A stretch of DNA of 64,000 bases from Parietichytrium sp. I65-24A (taxonomy: Eukaryota > Sar > Bigyra > Thraustochytrida > Thraustochytriidae). Of the stretch, positions 51,573-61,501 are shown piece after piece. Location: the NCBI GenBank assembly GCA_012862575.1, contig BLSF01000006.1, forward strand, positions 744,001 to 808,000, written 5' to 3'. The stretch's first letter is position 1. Each line of letters starts with the position of its first letter. The notes beneath the pieces are model-generated. The model did not search any database. It was not told the origin of the DNA and saw only the letters and a list, made by a program, of their open reading frames with translations. Position numbers and translations under genes: made by a program.

Positions 51573-54434
51573 ATGTGGGTCAGACTTGGCGCGGTGTTGG
51601 CGCTGGCAGCTTGGGCCCCGAGCGTGGCGGAAGGCGCGTGCGTGGACGAATTGGGGACGTGGGACGGGCAGCAGGTTCTCGCAGAGGAGAATGGGTTCAC
51701 GGTGCAGTGGCGGGTGGCAAATGACAGCCTGGTGCTGGCATTGTCTGCCCAAGGGAGCGGATGGCTCGGGTTTGGGTTCGGGGAGGACACATCGGGGAGC
51801 ATGCTTGGGGCGGATATGGTGACGGGACGGTTCAAAGATGGTGAGCCATTGGTGGAAGATCGCTATGCGCCTTGGCGCGCGTTTCCCTTTGCGCCTTACG
51901 GGGAAGTCTACCATGATTACATTGGCGACACTGACGTTGTGACATCCCCGAGCCTTTCGGCGGAGCTCGACTGCCAGCAAGATTGGGAGTCTGTGAGAAG
52001 CGAGCAGAGTGACGCCTGCATGCTCTTTGTGGTGGAGCGTAAGCTGGACACCAATGACACGTATTACGACCGAGCGATACAGCTTGATGTCGCCACCCGT
52101 ATCGTTTGGGCTTATGGAACGGATTCAGCGGTCGTCTATCACAACGAAAATCGCGGATCAAGCTCAATCATATTTGGGAACTCCTCGTACACCGCTCCAG
52201 CGTGCCCTTCCTGCTCCTCGATCGAGCTGAAGATGCAAGACTACGAGATTCTCGCGCAAGAGACAACTTATACGTGTCAGAGTTTCACCCTCTCTGACGA
52301 TGTTCGTCATGTGGTGCAAATCATTCCGCGTCCGGATCAGGCGCGATATGTACATCACATGCTCGTGCACGTCTGCGAAGACAATGATTACTTTCAAGCG
52401 CACCAAACCGCTGTTCCCTGCGGTACGAGCTCAAACTCTGTAGGGAAAACGGGCAACAGCCCTCTGGGAGGAAAGTGCAAGAGCCTTCTGTTCGCGTGGG
52501 CAATCGGTGGAAATAGCTTGGACTTGCCTGAAGACGCTGGGTTTCTGATCGGAAGCGGCGGCTCAAAGTATTTGATACTCGAGATCCACTACGACAACCC
52601 TGCTAAAGTATCAGGGCTGAAGGACTCTACCATCATCGAGCTGGTTACGACCCCCAATCTCCGCACCCACAATGCTGGTGTACTTCTCGCGGGAGATCCC
52701 CGCGTCCACCATTCTGCGTTGCCAAAGGGAGAGGCTAGCCTTCACCGCGTTGGGGAGTGCAGTTCTGCATGCACGTCAAAATGGCAGCAGCCAATTCACG
52801 TCTTTGCGTCTTTTTTGCATATGCACGCTTTCGGGAAGACGATCTGGACGAACAGATACAGCAGTAATGGAACTTCTCTGGGGATAACCAGTCAGATTGA
52901 GTTTTGGAACTTTGGGGTGCAACGAATCAATTCAGTCAACTTCACACTAAACCCTGGTGACCAACTCTTCGTTCATTGCGAGTACGACACGCGAAAGTGG
53001 CCCTCTGACGTTCAGTTTGGCAAAGACAGCACACAGGAAATGTGCCAGGATTTCATGTTTTATTACCCTGTGCAAATCGATGCGACTGCGGGCGAAATTG
53101 CGCAGTGCGGAGGACAGGCTAGTGTGCTTGCTGCTGCCGATCAAAGTGGGTACTCAGAGGAGCAAATTGCTTCGGTACTGGAAGAGTACCCTGAGCTGGC
53201 CAACCAGATGGCGAATACAATCTGCGGTTCACAAACGATCGTTCCTTCGCGAGATATCCTTGGAAAGAATTTGCCTTTGCAAAACACTGATCCCGTTTGG
53301 AATGGGGAAACCTACGTCCGGGAAGCGCAGTTCTCTCCGTCGCAGTGCGATGGTGGCGACCCAGTGCCAGGCGCAAACAGTGATGATCCAAACTACGACT
53401 TCATGGTGACCCCAATCCCTAGCAAGAATATGAAGTTTTACTGGCGCGTCATAAACATCCCTGCTTCGGAAATTTGTAGACTCTCTCTTCGAGTCAGCGT
53501 CGACGGAGAAAGGTGGCTTTCGTTTGGACTCGGAAAGAGAATGACAGATAGTAGCGTCGTCATCGCAAAAGATCGCGGCGTTGTCGGTACATATACAATC
53601 GGCTCCTCGCGAACCGAAAGCGCAATCGAGCTGCAAACCTCTTACAACAGCAGTAGCGAAGGAGTCGAGTATTCTTTTGTGGATGATGTCACGACGTTGC
53701 GCATGAATGTCACCGACATCGCTGGGGCCGACTTCAACTTCCCATGTTCCTCAAGGTACCGGAGAGCCCGCGCGCTTAGCGCGTATACCGACACACTGAT
53801 TTTCGCATATGGGTCTGATTCCGACTTTGCCGAACACCAAGAAACCGCTGTATATATCGTTGACTGGAGTGGATCGATCTCTTCCACGACCTCGTTTGGC
53901 AAATATGCCCAAGCGCACGCTGTTCTGATGGCAGTCGCCATGGGTGTCTTGTTGCCTCTCGGCATCTTCTCAGGCGTTGCAAAACACGCCCAGTGGTTCC
54001 GTTTTCACCGAGGGTTGGTGCTGTTGTCTACCATACTGCTCACAGTTGGTTTCGTGCTCGGAATCCTTTCCACGAAATCTCACGGAAAGAAGCTTCATCA
54101 CGTGATTGGGTTTATTGCTCTCGCTTTCGTGTACTTGAATCCTGTCGTAGGAGCTTTGCGCCCAAAGAAGGACGACCCGAACCGAAGGATTTGGCTGCAC
54201 CTTCATCGCTTTGTGGCCTTCTTTGCGTTAGCTGCCGGTTTTCTGAACATCGCGCTTGGAGCCGTTCTCGTGAACACTTCGGAAGTGTTTTTTGATGGTC
54301 AATCTACAGCCGCCGGAGTCGTATTCATCGTATTCGGCTCCCTCATCATCTTGGCAGGGTCTGTTTTTCGTTGCTGTTCTGCCGGCCAACCAGACGTCAA
54401 GCCTGAAGACCTGGAGCTGGCAGCTGCTGAATGA
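51573..54434 (+). CDS. DBH/MOXD-like copper monooxygenase fused to DOMON and cytochrome b561 domains
   Basis: 953 residues from the ATG at 51573, which starts a signal peptide (MWVRLGAVLALAAWAPSVAEG); 12 extra upstream codons are open but lack signal character. A DOMON domain (about 25-180) precedes a type II copper monooxygenase (about 200-520). All expected copper ligands are visible: H261 and H262 in VHHMLVH and H339 in EIHYDNP for CuH; H416 and H418 in LHMHAFG and M490 in QEMCQDF for CuM. A second DOMON (about 600-760) follows. Then come about five transmembrane helices of the cytochrome b561 family, with candidate heme histidines H782, H812, H842/H843 and H876/H878. DBH and PHM hydroxylate using ascorbate; b561 proteins carry ascorbate electrons across membranes. 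The enzyme may therefore hold its own reductase. The substrate is unknown. Confidence 0.9.
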   Translation: MWVRLGAVLALAAWAPSVAEGACVDELGTWDGQQVLAEENGFTVQWRVANDSLVLALSAQGSGWLGFGFGEDTSGSMLGADMVTGRFKDGEPLVEDRYAPWRAFPFAPYGEVYHDYIGDTDVVTSPSLSAELDCQQDWESVRSEQSDACMLFVVERKLDTNDTYYDRAIQLDVATRIVWAYGTDSAVVYHNENRGSSSIIFGNSSYTAPACPSCSSIELKMQDYEILAQETTYTCQSFTLSDDVRHVVQIIPRPDQARYVHHMLVHVCEDNDYFQAHQTAVPCGTSSNSVGKTGNSPLGGKCKSLLFAWAIGGNSLDLPEDAGFLIGSGGSKYLILEIHYDNPAKVSGLKDSTIIELVTTPNLRTHNAGVLLAGDPRVHHSALPKGEASLHRVGECSSACTSKWQQPIHVFASFLHMHAFGKTIWTNRYSSNGTSLGITSQIEFWNFGVQRINSVNFTLNPGDQLFVHCEYDTRKWPSDVQFGKDSTQEMCQDFMFYYPVQIDATAGEIAQCGGQASVLAAADQSGYSEEQIASVLEEYPELANQMANTICGSQTIVPSRDILGKNLPLQNTDPVWNGETYVREAQFSPSQCDGGDPVPGANSDDPNYDFMVTPIPSKNMKFYWRVINIPASEICRLSLRVSVDGERWLSFGLGKRMTDSSVVIAKDRGVVGTYTIGSSRTESAIELQTSYNSSSEGVEYSFVDDVTTLRMNVTDIAGADFNFPCSSRYRRARALSAYTDTLIFAYGSDSDFAEHQETAVYIVDWSGSISSTTSFGKYAQAHAVLMAVAMGVLLPLGIFSGVAKHAQWFRFHRGLVLLSTILLTVGFVLGILSTKSHGKKLHHVIGFIALAFVYLNPVVGALRPKKDDPNRRIWLHLHRFVAFFALAAGFLNIALGAVLVNTSEVFFDGQSTAAGVVFIVFGSLIILAGSVFRCCSAGQPDVKPEDLELAAAE

Positions 54435-54783
54435 GGGAATACTTTGAGCAATGACCCAAGGCTCGTTTTGTGATGCCCGCCACATGAATAATGCAATTTG
54501 TATGTGTAATCTTGCTGTTTTAAAAATGAATAGAAAAAACGTCGGTCCTATTCCCTTTTTCCTATTTCTGACTGTGAGTGGCAAACCGCGATGAGGCATT
54601 TCGACACATTTCAACATTGAGTGACAAAAAGAATCTATCGAATCTCCCCCCTTTTTTGGTTCACGTTCATTGTGTTGTGCATCCTCACTCACTTCGCAGC
54701 ACGTGTGCAGGAATCAGCTATTGGCCACTCTAGTGAGAATACAAAGCTGACGACTCGAAATCTTCGGTCAACCAGGTGGTGAA
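54435..54783. other. Intergenic region between monooxygenase gene and tRNA pair
   Basis: About 350 bp; contains the likely 3' UTR of the monooxygenase gene. No gene seen. Confidence 0.55.
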
Positions 54784-54856
54784 GGGGCCGTAGCTCAGTT
54801 GGTAGAGCGTCCGCTTAGCATGCGGGATGTCCCGAGTTCGATTCTTGGCGGCTCCA
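54784..54856 (+). tRNA. tRNA-Ala (AGC), copy 4, acceptor variant
   Basis: Same as copies 1-3 except the acceptor stem: GGGGCCG pairs with CGGCTCC, so T-A has become C-G by a compensatory double change. Anticodon AGC is unchanged. No T4 run follows before the next tRNA 14 nt downstream. Confidence 0.98.
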
Positions 54857-54870
54857 CTTCCTTTCCACCT

Positions 54871-54943
54871 GGGGCCGTAGCTCAGTTGGTAGAGCGTCCG
54901 CTTAGCATGCGGGATGTCCCGAGTTCGATTCTTGGCGGCTCCA
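54871..54943 (+). tRNA. tRNA-Ala (AGC), copy 5, acceptor variant
   Basis: Identical to copy 4, with the C-G acceptor pair. Followed after 10 nt by a T7 run, a strong Pol III terminator. Confidence 0.98.
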
Positions 54944-56538
54944 ATTTGAATAATTTTTTTCATTTTTTGGCTATAAGGTCTAGCTACTAATTCCTGCAGC
55001 ATATTCCTACACCACCGATGCTACCCTCCATTTTCGCAACGCTCGGCTGCTATGGTCTCATTCTATAATGATCTATAATGCGAATGTCCGGCCAAATGCT
55101 CTCCCATTGCAAACACGACTAAGGAGCCTAGTAGAAGCGACACTTTTGCGCACCGGCTTAGCAAGACTTATCAGTTAAATAGCTACCGCTGGTAGCGAAA
55201 ACGTCTGGGTAAGTAAGGGCAGTAGGCTTCCGTTTGAGAACAACGAGCTGGTCTCATCCCGAACTTCTCCTAACACTCCCGGACAGTTTAAGAGTTAATA
55301 TCTGAAATTTAATCACAAATACACGAAAATTAAGAGCCTCCGCGAGGAAAAGTGTTTGGAAGTTGGAACTACTATGTACTGTCTAACTCCTACATTCGTT
55401 CATATACTCCTGAGACACCCAAAACATTAATTCCTTTACTCCTATCAATCTTTGTACAACAATTTGGGCCCGACCAATCTCCCAAGCGATAACACTCACA
55501 CAGCCTAAACCTTGATCCCGCAAGCAAGCCTCTCAGCATTACCGGTCGCACTAAGCCTTCCTACTGCAGAGATCCCTCCCTCCTCGATCCTGACAAGCAA
55601 GCGTCCACCTCCCTACTGCCAAGGAATTCACTAGCCGACATTAGGGGGCCAGACTCGGAATGGTACGTGGCCGAATTCAGTGCAGCGGAAAAGGAGTAGA
55701 AAAGAAAAGAAAAGAAAGAAAGAGAGAAGCGCTCAAAATACATGGCAGTTCTTGGAAGAACATGCACAGTGACTGTTTTGGAAACAGAAGACAAAACGAG
55801 GCGAAATTTAGGACACTTTTGGGATGCTTTTTTTATTAAGCATTCGGAAGGAAAGAAACTCGAGTGAGCGTGAGCGTAGCGTTCGTCTTGACATAATAAT
55901 CAGATTCACAATTTACTCAGAATAATCTGCATTCTGAATTCTGAAATAGACGCGAGTGTCGCCTCATCGGCTCGCCGCCTTTCTCATTCCCAACCCCATT
56001 CTCACATTGTCACATTTTCATTCATCAATCAGTCAATCAATCAATCAATCAAACACTCAATCGATCATTCAGTTCGTATCCAAGTAAAAGTTATTCGTGT
56101 CCTTGGTTTCGTTCGGACAGGTAGAGACGTTCGTTCGTTGGCGCCGATCCGAGGCCCTGACTGCCCTGACTCACCGTCTACTTCTCTACCTCTCTATCAC
56201 CACTCTACCTGCGCCAACCCTCCCTCCCGTCAGTCTTGCATAGTCTTGCCTTGCGTATTCACTCTCACTCACTGCTCAGTACTCTCAGTACCTTGCCTTC
56301 AACTTGGTTTGTTGCTCACCTGCTCACAGCTTTGTCGGAGACTGAGGACAGAGGACAGAGGACGTACGCAACACTCAGCACGCGTACGGAGCACGCGTAC
56401 GGGGTCTTAAAGAGAGATTGAGAGAGTGAGAGAGTGGTGCTGTGGAAGAGAGGCGGAAGATTACATAGTGCCAGTGCCCGAGAGTACTCGGCAGCGTGAG
56501 CTGCGGGGGGTGAGGAGTCTGCGCGTACTCGTAAAGTT
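54944..56538. other. Intergenic region of 1.6 kb
   Basis: No supported gene. Contains a purine tract at about 55695-55730, a (TCAA)n tract at about 56032-56052 and a 7-bp array at 56343-56363. Confidence 0.55.
56343..56363. repeat. 7-bp tandem repeat (WGAGGAC)x3
   Basis: TGAGGAC, AGAGGAC, AGAGGAC in tandem, 175-200 bp upstream of the next gene. Confidence 0.88.
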
Positions 56539-58215
56539 GTGTGTTGTCGACGGCACGAGTGTGGTATTTTCTGCGATTGTACTCAAGAAAGAGGGCGAGT
56601 ACTGAGTACGCAAGAGATGCTCTGTATATTTGCCAACCGGCAGAAAGAGAACACCGCGAACGCTGAGGAGAATAGGGAAAGCAGAAACGACGCACAGGAA
56701 GGAAACGTGCTCAAGAAGAAGAAGAAAGCAAGCTTGACGATGAGGAAGGTGCCTGGCAAGATCAAGAAGCGAGCTGTCTCGTGGGGCGGCAAATTGTCTT
56801 CGAGAAGGCGGAGCACGGAGGAGTTTGACGACGAAGATGAGGAAGAGTTTGAACATGACAAAGGCGTTGATAGAGATGGGCGCCGTAGACTCGCGGCGCG
56901 TCGGAATCAGTCTTTCGTAGAAGAGACAAAAACAGGAGAGACTAAGCCAGTTCGTCGTCGGAGCAGCCTGGAGATCATGCGCGGCCTCTTGCCTTTTGGT
57001 ACCCGCCATTCTGGCTCAATGGATCGCATGGATTCGGATCGCTCCCACAGCTTTCTATTGCGACGGCAAAATTATAGATTCTACAGGAAAAGCCCTCAGT
57101 TGCCGCTAGAAGAACGGCTTGCGCAAGACCGAAAGAAGCGCATGCAACAGCGTTTGCAAGAGCTGGACAGCCCTTTCGCGTCCGACGTGTCCTGCAGCAT
57201 GTCAAGCAAGTCGGCATTTGACCCGCGCGAGGAGCCTGAGGAAGAAGACGACTCTCCGATTGACCCTATTCTGCTCTCACCCATCGGGCCTGATGAGCCA
57301 ACCTTCGTGTACGTGCGTCCAAATGGTACTCAAGTCGTGTACCGGGTCGAGTCTTTGATCGATTACATGCTCTTCAGCGGTCACTTTTGCGAGCCCGAGA
57401 CGAATCTTTTCTTCGACAATGAGCAGCTTGAAGAGATCGATCGCATCGCAAAGGAGAATGATATGGAAAAGGATAGCGTTCTATATGCAAAGCTCAATCC
57501 CGAACAGTTTCGCGAAAAAGAGTTTCAGTCCATAGCTCTGGTAGGGCTGGAACGATGCGCAGGGGAGCTTGTCGGTAGAATTCCCTCCATTCTAGAGACT
57601 TCAGAGTGTCGCGAAAGCGCACAAGTTCTATTGCTGACCGAGTTGTTTCCTTTTATCAGGCACTACTTTGAGGAGCTTGCCGCATCAGACGTCGAATTCG
57701 CGGAGCAATGCTTGTCTCAGTACGTTGCGTTCATTCATGGTCCGAAGAACCGACCTGTGAAGGATACCCATTCGCTGCTAGGATTCTGTGACGACTTTCT
57801 CGAAGAGCTTGCCAACATTTTGGAAACCGCACACAAAACCTCTCTAGCTCAGCGCAGGGATTCCACGTCAGGGCCTGCGTCCAGGCGTCGCAGCACTGCT
57901 AGCACAGGATCATATCCCAGGAGAAGGTCCGCGAGGCACGAGTCACTGGAAACGTTTCTCGACGAGCTCGAAGGCGAAGGTGATGTAGTCATTGTATCGT
58001 CGCGCCAAGAAGATCACCAAAAGTCTCAAGTGCGACAAAGCCATCGGCGCTCCTCTACGCGATCGCGAACAAGCACATATCAGTCTGTGGACACCAGTTT
58101 GCCCGAGCTTGATGGGGAGGAGGAATCTTCCGAATCGGATGAAGGAGAAACGCAGGACGATGAGGAGGATACTGTCACCAACCACTCCTCCAAAAGTCGA
58201 GAAGAAAAACACTGA
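56539..58215 (+). CDS. U-box/RING-like domain protein with basophilic phospho-motifs
   Basis: 558 residues. The first part (about 50-230) is charged and disordered, with several RRRS/RRRSS sites that fit PKA/AKT-type kinases. At about 240-305 lies a U-box-like module: DPILLSPIGPDEPTFVYVRPNGTQVVYRVESLIDYML...GHFCEPETNLFF is broken up here, with the order DPI-L-PI, VYVRPNGT, Y-V-SLIDY and P-T-FF as in modified RING/U-box modules that lack zinc ligands. Helical sequence follows at about 320-440, then Ser/Arg-rich and acidic tails. An E3-ligase-like or scaffold role is only inferred. The start is uncertain: Met-27 (56617) or Met-68 may be used instead of 56539, whose Cys-rich leader is unconvincing. 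Confidence 0.72.
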   Translation: MCCRRHECGIFCDCTQERGRVLSTQEMLCIFANRQKENTANAEENRESRNDAQEGNVLKKKKKASLTMRKVPGKIKKRAVSWGGKLSSRRRSTEEFDDEDEEEFEHDKGVDRDGRRRLAARRNQSFVEETKTGETKPVRRRSSLEIMRGLLPFGTRHSGSMDRMDSDRSHSFLLRRQNYRFYRKSPQLPLEERLAQDRKKRMQQRLQELDSPFASDVSCSMSSKSAFDPREEPEEEDDSPIDPILLSPIGPDEPTFVYVRPNGTQVVYRVESLIDYMLFSGHFCEPETNLFFDNEQLEEIDRIAKENDMEKDSVLYAKLNPEQFREKEFQSIALVGLERCAGELVGRIPSILETSECRESAQVLLLTELFPFIRHYFEELAASDVEFAEQCLSQYVAFIHGPKNRPVKDTHSLLGFCDDFLEELANILETAHKTSLAQRRDSTSGPASRRRSTASTGSYPRRRSARHESLETFLDELEGEGDVVIVSSRQEDHQKSQVRQSHRRSSTRSRTSTYQSVDTSLPELDGEEESSESDEGETQDDEEDTVTNHSSKSREEKH

Positions 58216-58954
58216 AGAACGCGTCTTTGGCTAGGATAAGACATCCGGAACCGAACACCTGTTTGCTGTACAAAATCTCATTAGTGCACGCCAAAGAGTA
58301 GCGAGTATATCTATTATCACACCAAAAGAAGTGCGCCACAATTGACTTCGTTTGCTGTTCACGATTTTAAACCTCAGTTGTCAGTCAGTTGTATGGGCTT
58401 TACCACTGGAATTTAATGCACATGGGGTCAGATGGAAACACCGCTCATACTCTAATTCAACTTCAAGTTACGAACAGTGAACTAAAAGATTTACAGTCCA
58501 CCCACGCTGCAAGAAATAAATAAGCACTGCCTCTCGGCTCCTGCGCTACTCGTGCCAGCACTCGGTGCCGAGTTTACGTTCGTGCCCCCCGTGTGCGCTC
58601 GGAGGAAAGGAGGAGTAATGATCTCCATCCAGCCTGTACTGGCACATTCAGACTATTCAGACCCAGAATTAGCGACGTCATACAATTCAAGTACAACGCA
58701 GCGCAGTGCAACGCTCTCTCTACTGGAGAGCTTAGGAGACCTATGCACTTTGCACGGCTGCTGCGCAGAGCGGACATGAGGAGCGCACGAAGGGTACTAG
58801 GTAGTTGAACACATGTGCGTGCGAAGAGAGATAGATAGATAGAGATAGATAGATAGAGAGAGAGAGACTGGCCGAGCTGCGCTATTGCTTTTCTGTGCTG
58901 TTGGGCGCATAATTTGTAGTTGTACACTTGTACACTGGTCGGAAAGCGGCGCGA
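58216..58954. other. Intergenic region upstream of the thiolase gene
   Basis: 740 bp; contains a (GATA)n/(GA)n tract at about 58828-58867, roughly 90-130 bp before the thiolase start. A 314-codon minus-strand frame across here is antisense to the thiolase gene and unsupported. Confidence 0.6.
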
Positions 58955-60344
58955 ATGGATAGGAAGGTGTACGTCGTGGGCCTCGGCCACACAGACTTTA
59001 CTTGGCCAGGTGCGGAGCAGACGGACTATGCAGATATGGCTGCGGAAGCGGTTCGAATGGCCCTTGCGGATGCCAATTTGCAGTACTCGGCGGTGGAAAG
59101 GGCTGTGTGCGGCTACGTATATGGAGATTCTACATCGGGGCAGACGGCGCTGTACCGGGTTGGGAAGACGGGAATTCCGGTTCTGAATGTAAATAATAAC
59201 TGCGCAACAGGCAGCACAGCCATTGACACGGCGAGGCAGTTTGTCAAGGCAGGGGCAAAGTGCGTGCTGGCGTGCGGCTTTGACAAGATGCCGAAGGGTT
59301 TGCAGTCGGTGTTTGAAGATAGAGAGCACCCCGCTCAGCGGCACTTTGCAACGATGTGGAAGGCTGGGATAACAAAGAAGCGACATCTTGAGCGGCTTGT
59401 CAGCGAGCTTACCGAGAACGTTCTTAAAGCATACGCGTTCAATGCAAGACAGTACATGAAGCGCCATGGCGCAAAAATGGACCATTTTGCTCTGCTGAGC
59501 AGCAAGAACCACGTCCACTCATCGTATAGCCCGGTGTCGCTCATGCGGAAACCCATGACTGCCAAGCAGGTGAGAGAGTCGCGGCCACTATTTGCGCCCT
59601 TGACAACTGCAATGGCTGCCCCGACTGCATCTGGAGCAGCCGCCGTAATTCTTTGTGACGAGGCGTTCGTTCGGGAGCACAACTTGTACGACAAGGCCAT
59701 TGAGATTGCAGCTCAATGCATGACATCCGACACTCGAGAAACCTTCAAACCTAGAAAGAAATCGGATGACCCCACGAAAAATCTCTGTGGCTTCGACCTG
59801 AGTGCGCGAGCCGCAAAAGCCGCTTTCGCAGAGAGTGGTCTGAGCATTACAGACGTGGACGTTTTTGAAATTCACGATGCGTTCGCGAGCAACGAGCTCA
59901 TAACTTATGAGGCTCTGGGAATGGCGGGCGAGGGTAAGGCCGTGGAGCTGGTCGAGAATGGGAGATGGGTGAAGAACGAGGTTGGTTCCGAGCTTTTTTG
60001 TCTTGGTCAAAAGTGGTATGTCAATTGTTCTGGAGGGTTGCAATCGAAGGGGCACCCCGTTGGTGCTACCGGAGTCGCTCGTAAGTTCTACGTGGCTTGT
60101 GCATTTGTCTTTGTTTTGATTGAGTGGGCGAAAACGAGGATTTGAGCACTAACACCTAACACCACAATGTCTTTGACGGGTCGTAGAATGCGTTGAGCTT
60201 TGCTGGCAGCTACGTGGCACAGCTGGCAAGCGTCAAGTTGACCAAGCCAAAATCGGTTTACAGCACAACTACGGGTGGGCAAGCTGTGCTGTCGTAACTT
60301 TGTATCGCAAGCCAGATTGGAAAGCCTCAATTTCCAAACTTTAA
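58955..60344 (+). CDS. Peroxisomal SCP2-type thiolase (sterol carrier protein x thiolase domain), two exons
   Basis: Exon 1 (58955-60080) and exon 2 (60187-60344) give 427 residues. The first frame alone ends in unrelated hydrophobic sequence. Splicing at GTAAGT (60081) to GTCGTAG (60186) restores the family end [29 protein letters not shown], and closes with KASISKL. The final SKL is a canonical PTS1 peroxisomal signal. Active residues: C83 in [10 protein letters not shown], the His in [11 protein letters not shown], and the Cys/His pair in [20 protein letters not shown]2 thiolases cleave 3-ketoacyl-CoA, including branched chains, in beta-oxidation. No SCP2 lipid-transfer domain is fused here. 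The start [15 protein letters not shown] fits family N termini; an upstream Met (58928) is less likely. Confidence 0.93.
60081..60186 (+). other. Spliceosomal intron of the SCP2-type thiolase gene
   Basis: GTAAGT donor, CACTAAC branch-like sequence about 35 bp before the GTCGTAG acceptor, 106 bp, phase 1. Confidence 0.88.
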
Positions 60345-61501
60345 AGAGAAGAATCAAAACAAGCACACTACCCCCGTTTTTCACACACAGCGAGTTCCAT
60401 TCCCTTGAAATCCTACTCCTTGGAAGCGTTGTGCATCTTTATCTCTGAAACGATACCCAAGCGAAACTTCAGAACTTTCCGTCCTTCCGAGGCATTCACC
60501 GCACTCCAATTCGCGCTCTTCTCTTTTTTCGTTGTTCGGAAAGTGCAGAATCTTAGAAGTATAGAACGGAAGATTTCAGAATCAAAGAAAGTTTACATTC
60601 ACTTTCCCACACTTTCCATTCTTTCCGTCACATCATCATCCTACGCGGGAGGGAGCACTAGCATTCTTCCAAACCCTACTCCCTTCAACTAAGCCTTGGT
60701 ATAACAATCCTTAGTATACAACAGTCTCGCTCATTGAGACAACCAGGTGATTTACATAGTCTTTAAATACTAGTGCACAGTACCCAATACCCAGTACCGG
60801 TACCCACTCTCGCTTACTTCCTGCCAACCCTACAGCGCATTAACATATTTGGTAGTGGAAAGCATCTCGAGGATTACTCTCGACAATTACAGAGGACTAC
60901 CAGTCACGAGTACTGTAGCACTACCGCAGACAACTAGCTAGCTTCCATGCCTCTCCCAGTGACTCAGCAACTATCCATCTTCTACGCTAAAGCTTAGATC
61001 TCTACGCGCTCACACTCTCTCTCGCCGCTCTATCTTCAGCCTTACCATTCCTATTATGCCCAGCCGGTAACCCCCACCTAGTCTCCCGTGTAGTGCCGTC
61101 TACCGTGGACACTAGTCTCTCCGCCCTCTCACAATCAATGTCTGGAAATCTCTCTCTCTCTCTCTCTGCTGAGAGTGTGTCTCAGCGTACTCAGTGTGCG
61201 CGAGGACGACGGTTCAGCGCACATTCGTTCCGGGAACAAAGCTGGAACCAGCGCGGAACTGAGGAGTAGAGGAGTCGAGGAGACGCGGGGCAAGCGTGCG
61301 TAGCGCGTGGAGAGAAGAGAGAATAACAATAACAACAACAACAACAACAACAAGAATACAACAACAAGAAGAGTGTGCGAGAGGTGGTTGTGTGAGCGAG
61401 CAACTTGGATTCGTAGAAAGAGAGAAAGAAATAAATAAAGAAAGAAAGGACAGAAAGAGAGAAGGAAAGAGGGAAAGAGGGACAAGAAAGGAGGAGAAAA
61501 G
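60345..61501. other. Intergenic region and purine-rich leader of the atlastin-like gene
   Basis: 1.16 kb. Contains a 7-bp array (60778-60798), (TC)n at about 61147-61167, (AAC)n at about 61329-61352 and a purine-rich run of over 100 bp ending at the ATG. Frames here are repeat-derived. Confidence 0.6.
60778..60798. repeat. 7-bp tandem repeat (CARTACC)x3
   Basis: CAGTACC, CAATACC, CAGTACC in tandem, followed by GGTACCC. About 700 bp upstream of the atlastin-like start. Confidence 0.85.

Noticed and set aside
58574-59518. 314-codon minus-strand frame
   Set aside because: Antisense to the thiolase exon and to a GATA repeat; no family motif.
60081-60145. Unspliced C terminus of the thiolase as a membrane tail
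   Set aside because: The sequence begins with a GTAAGT donor, and splicing restores conserved thiolase sequence in the right phase.
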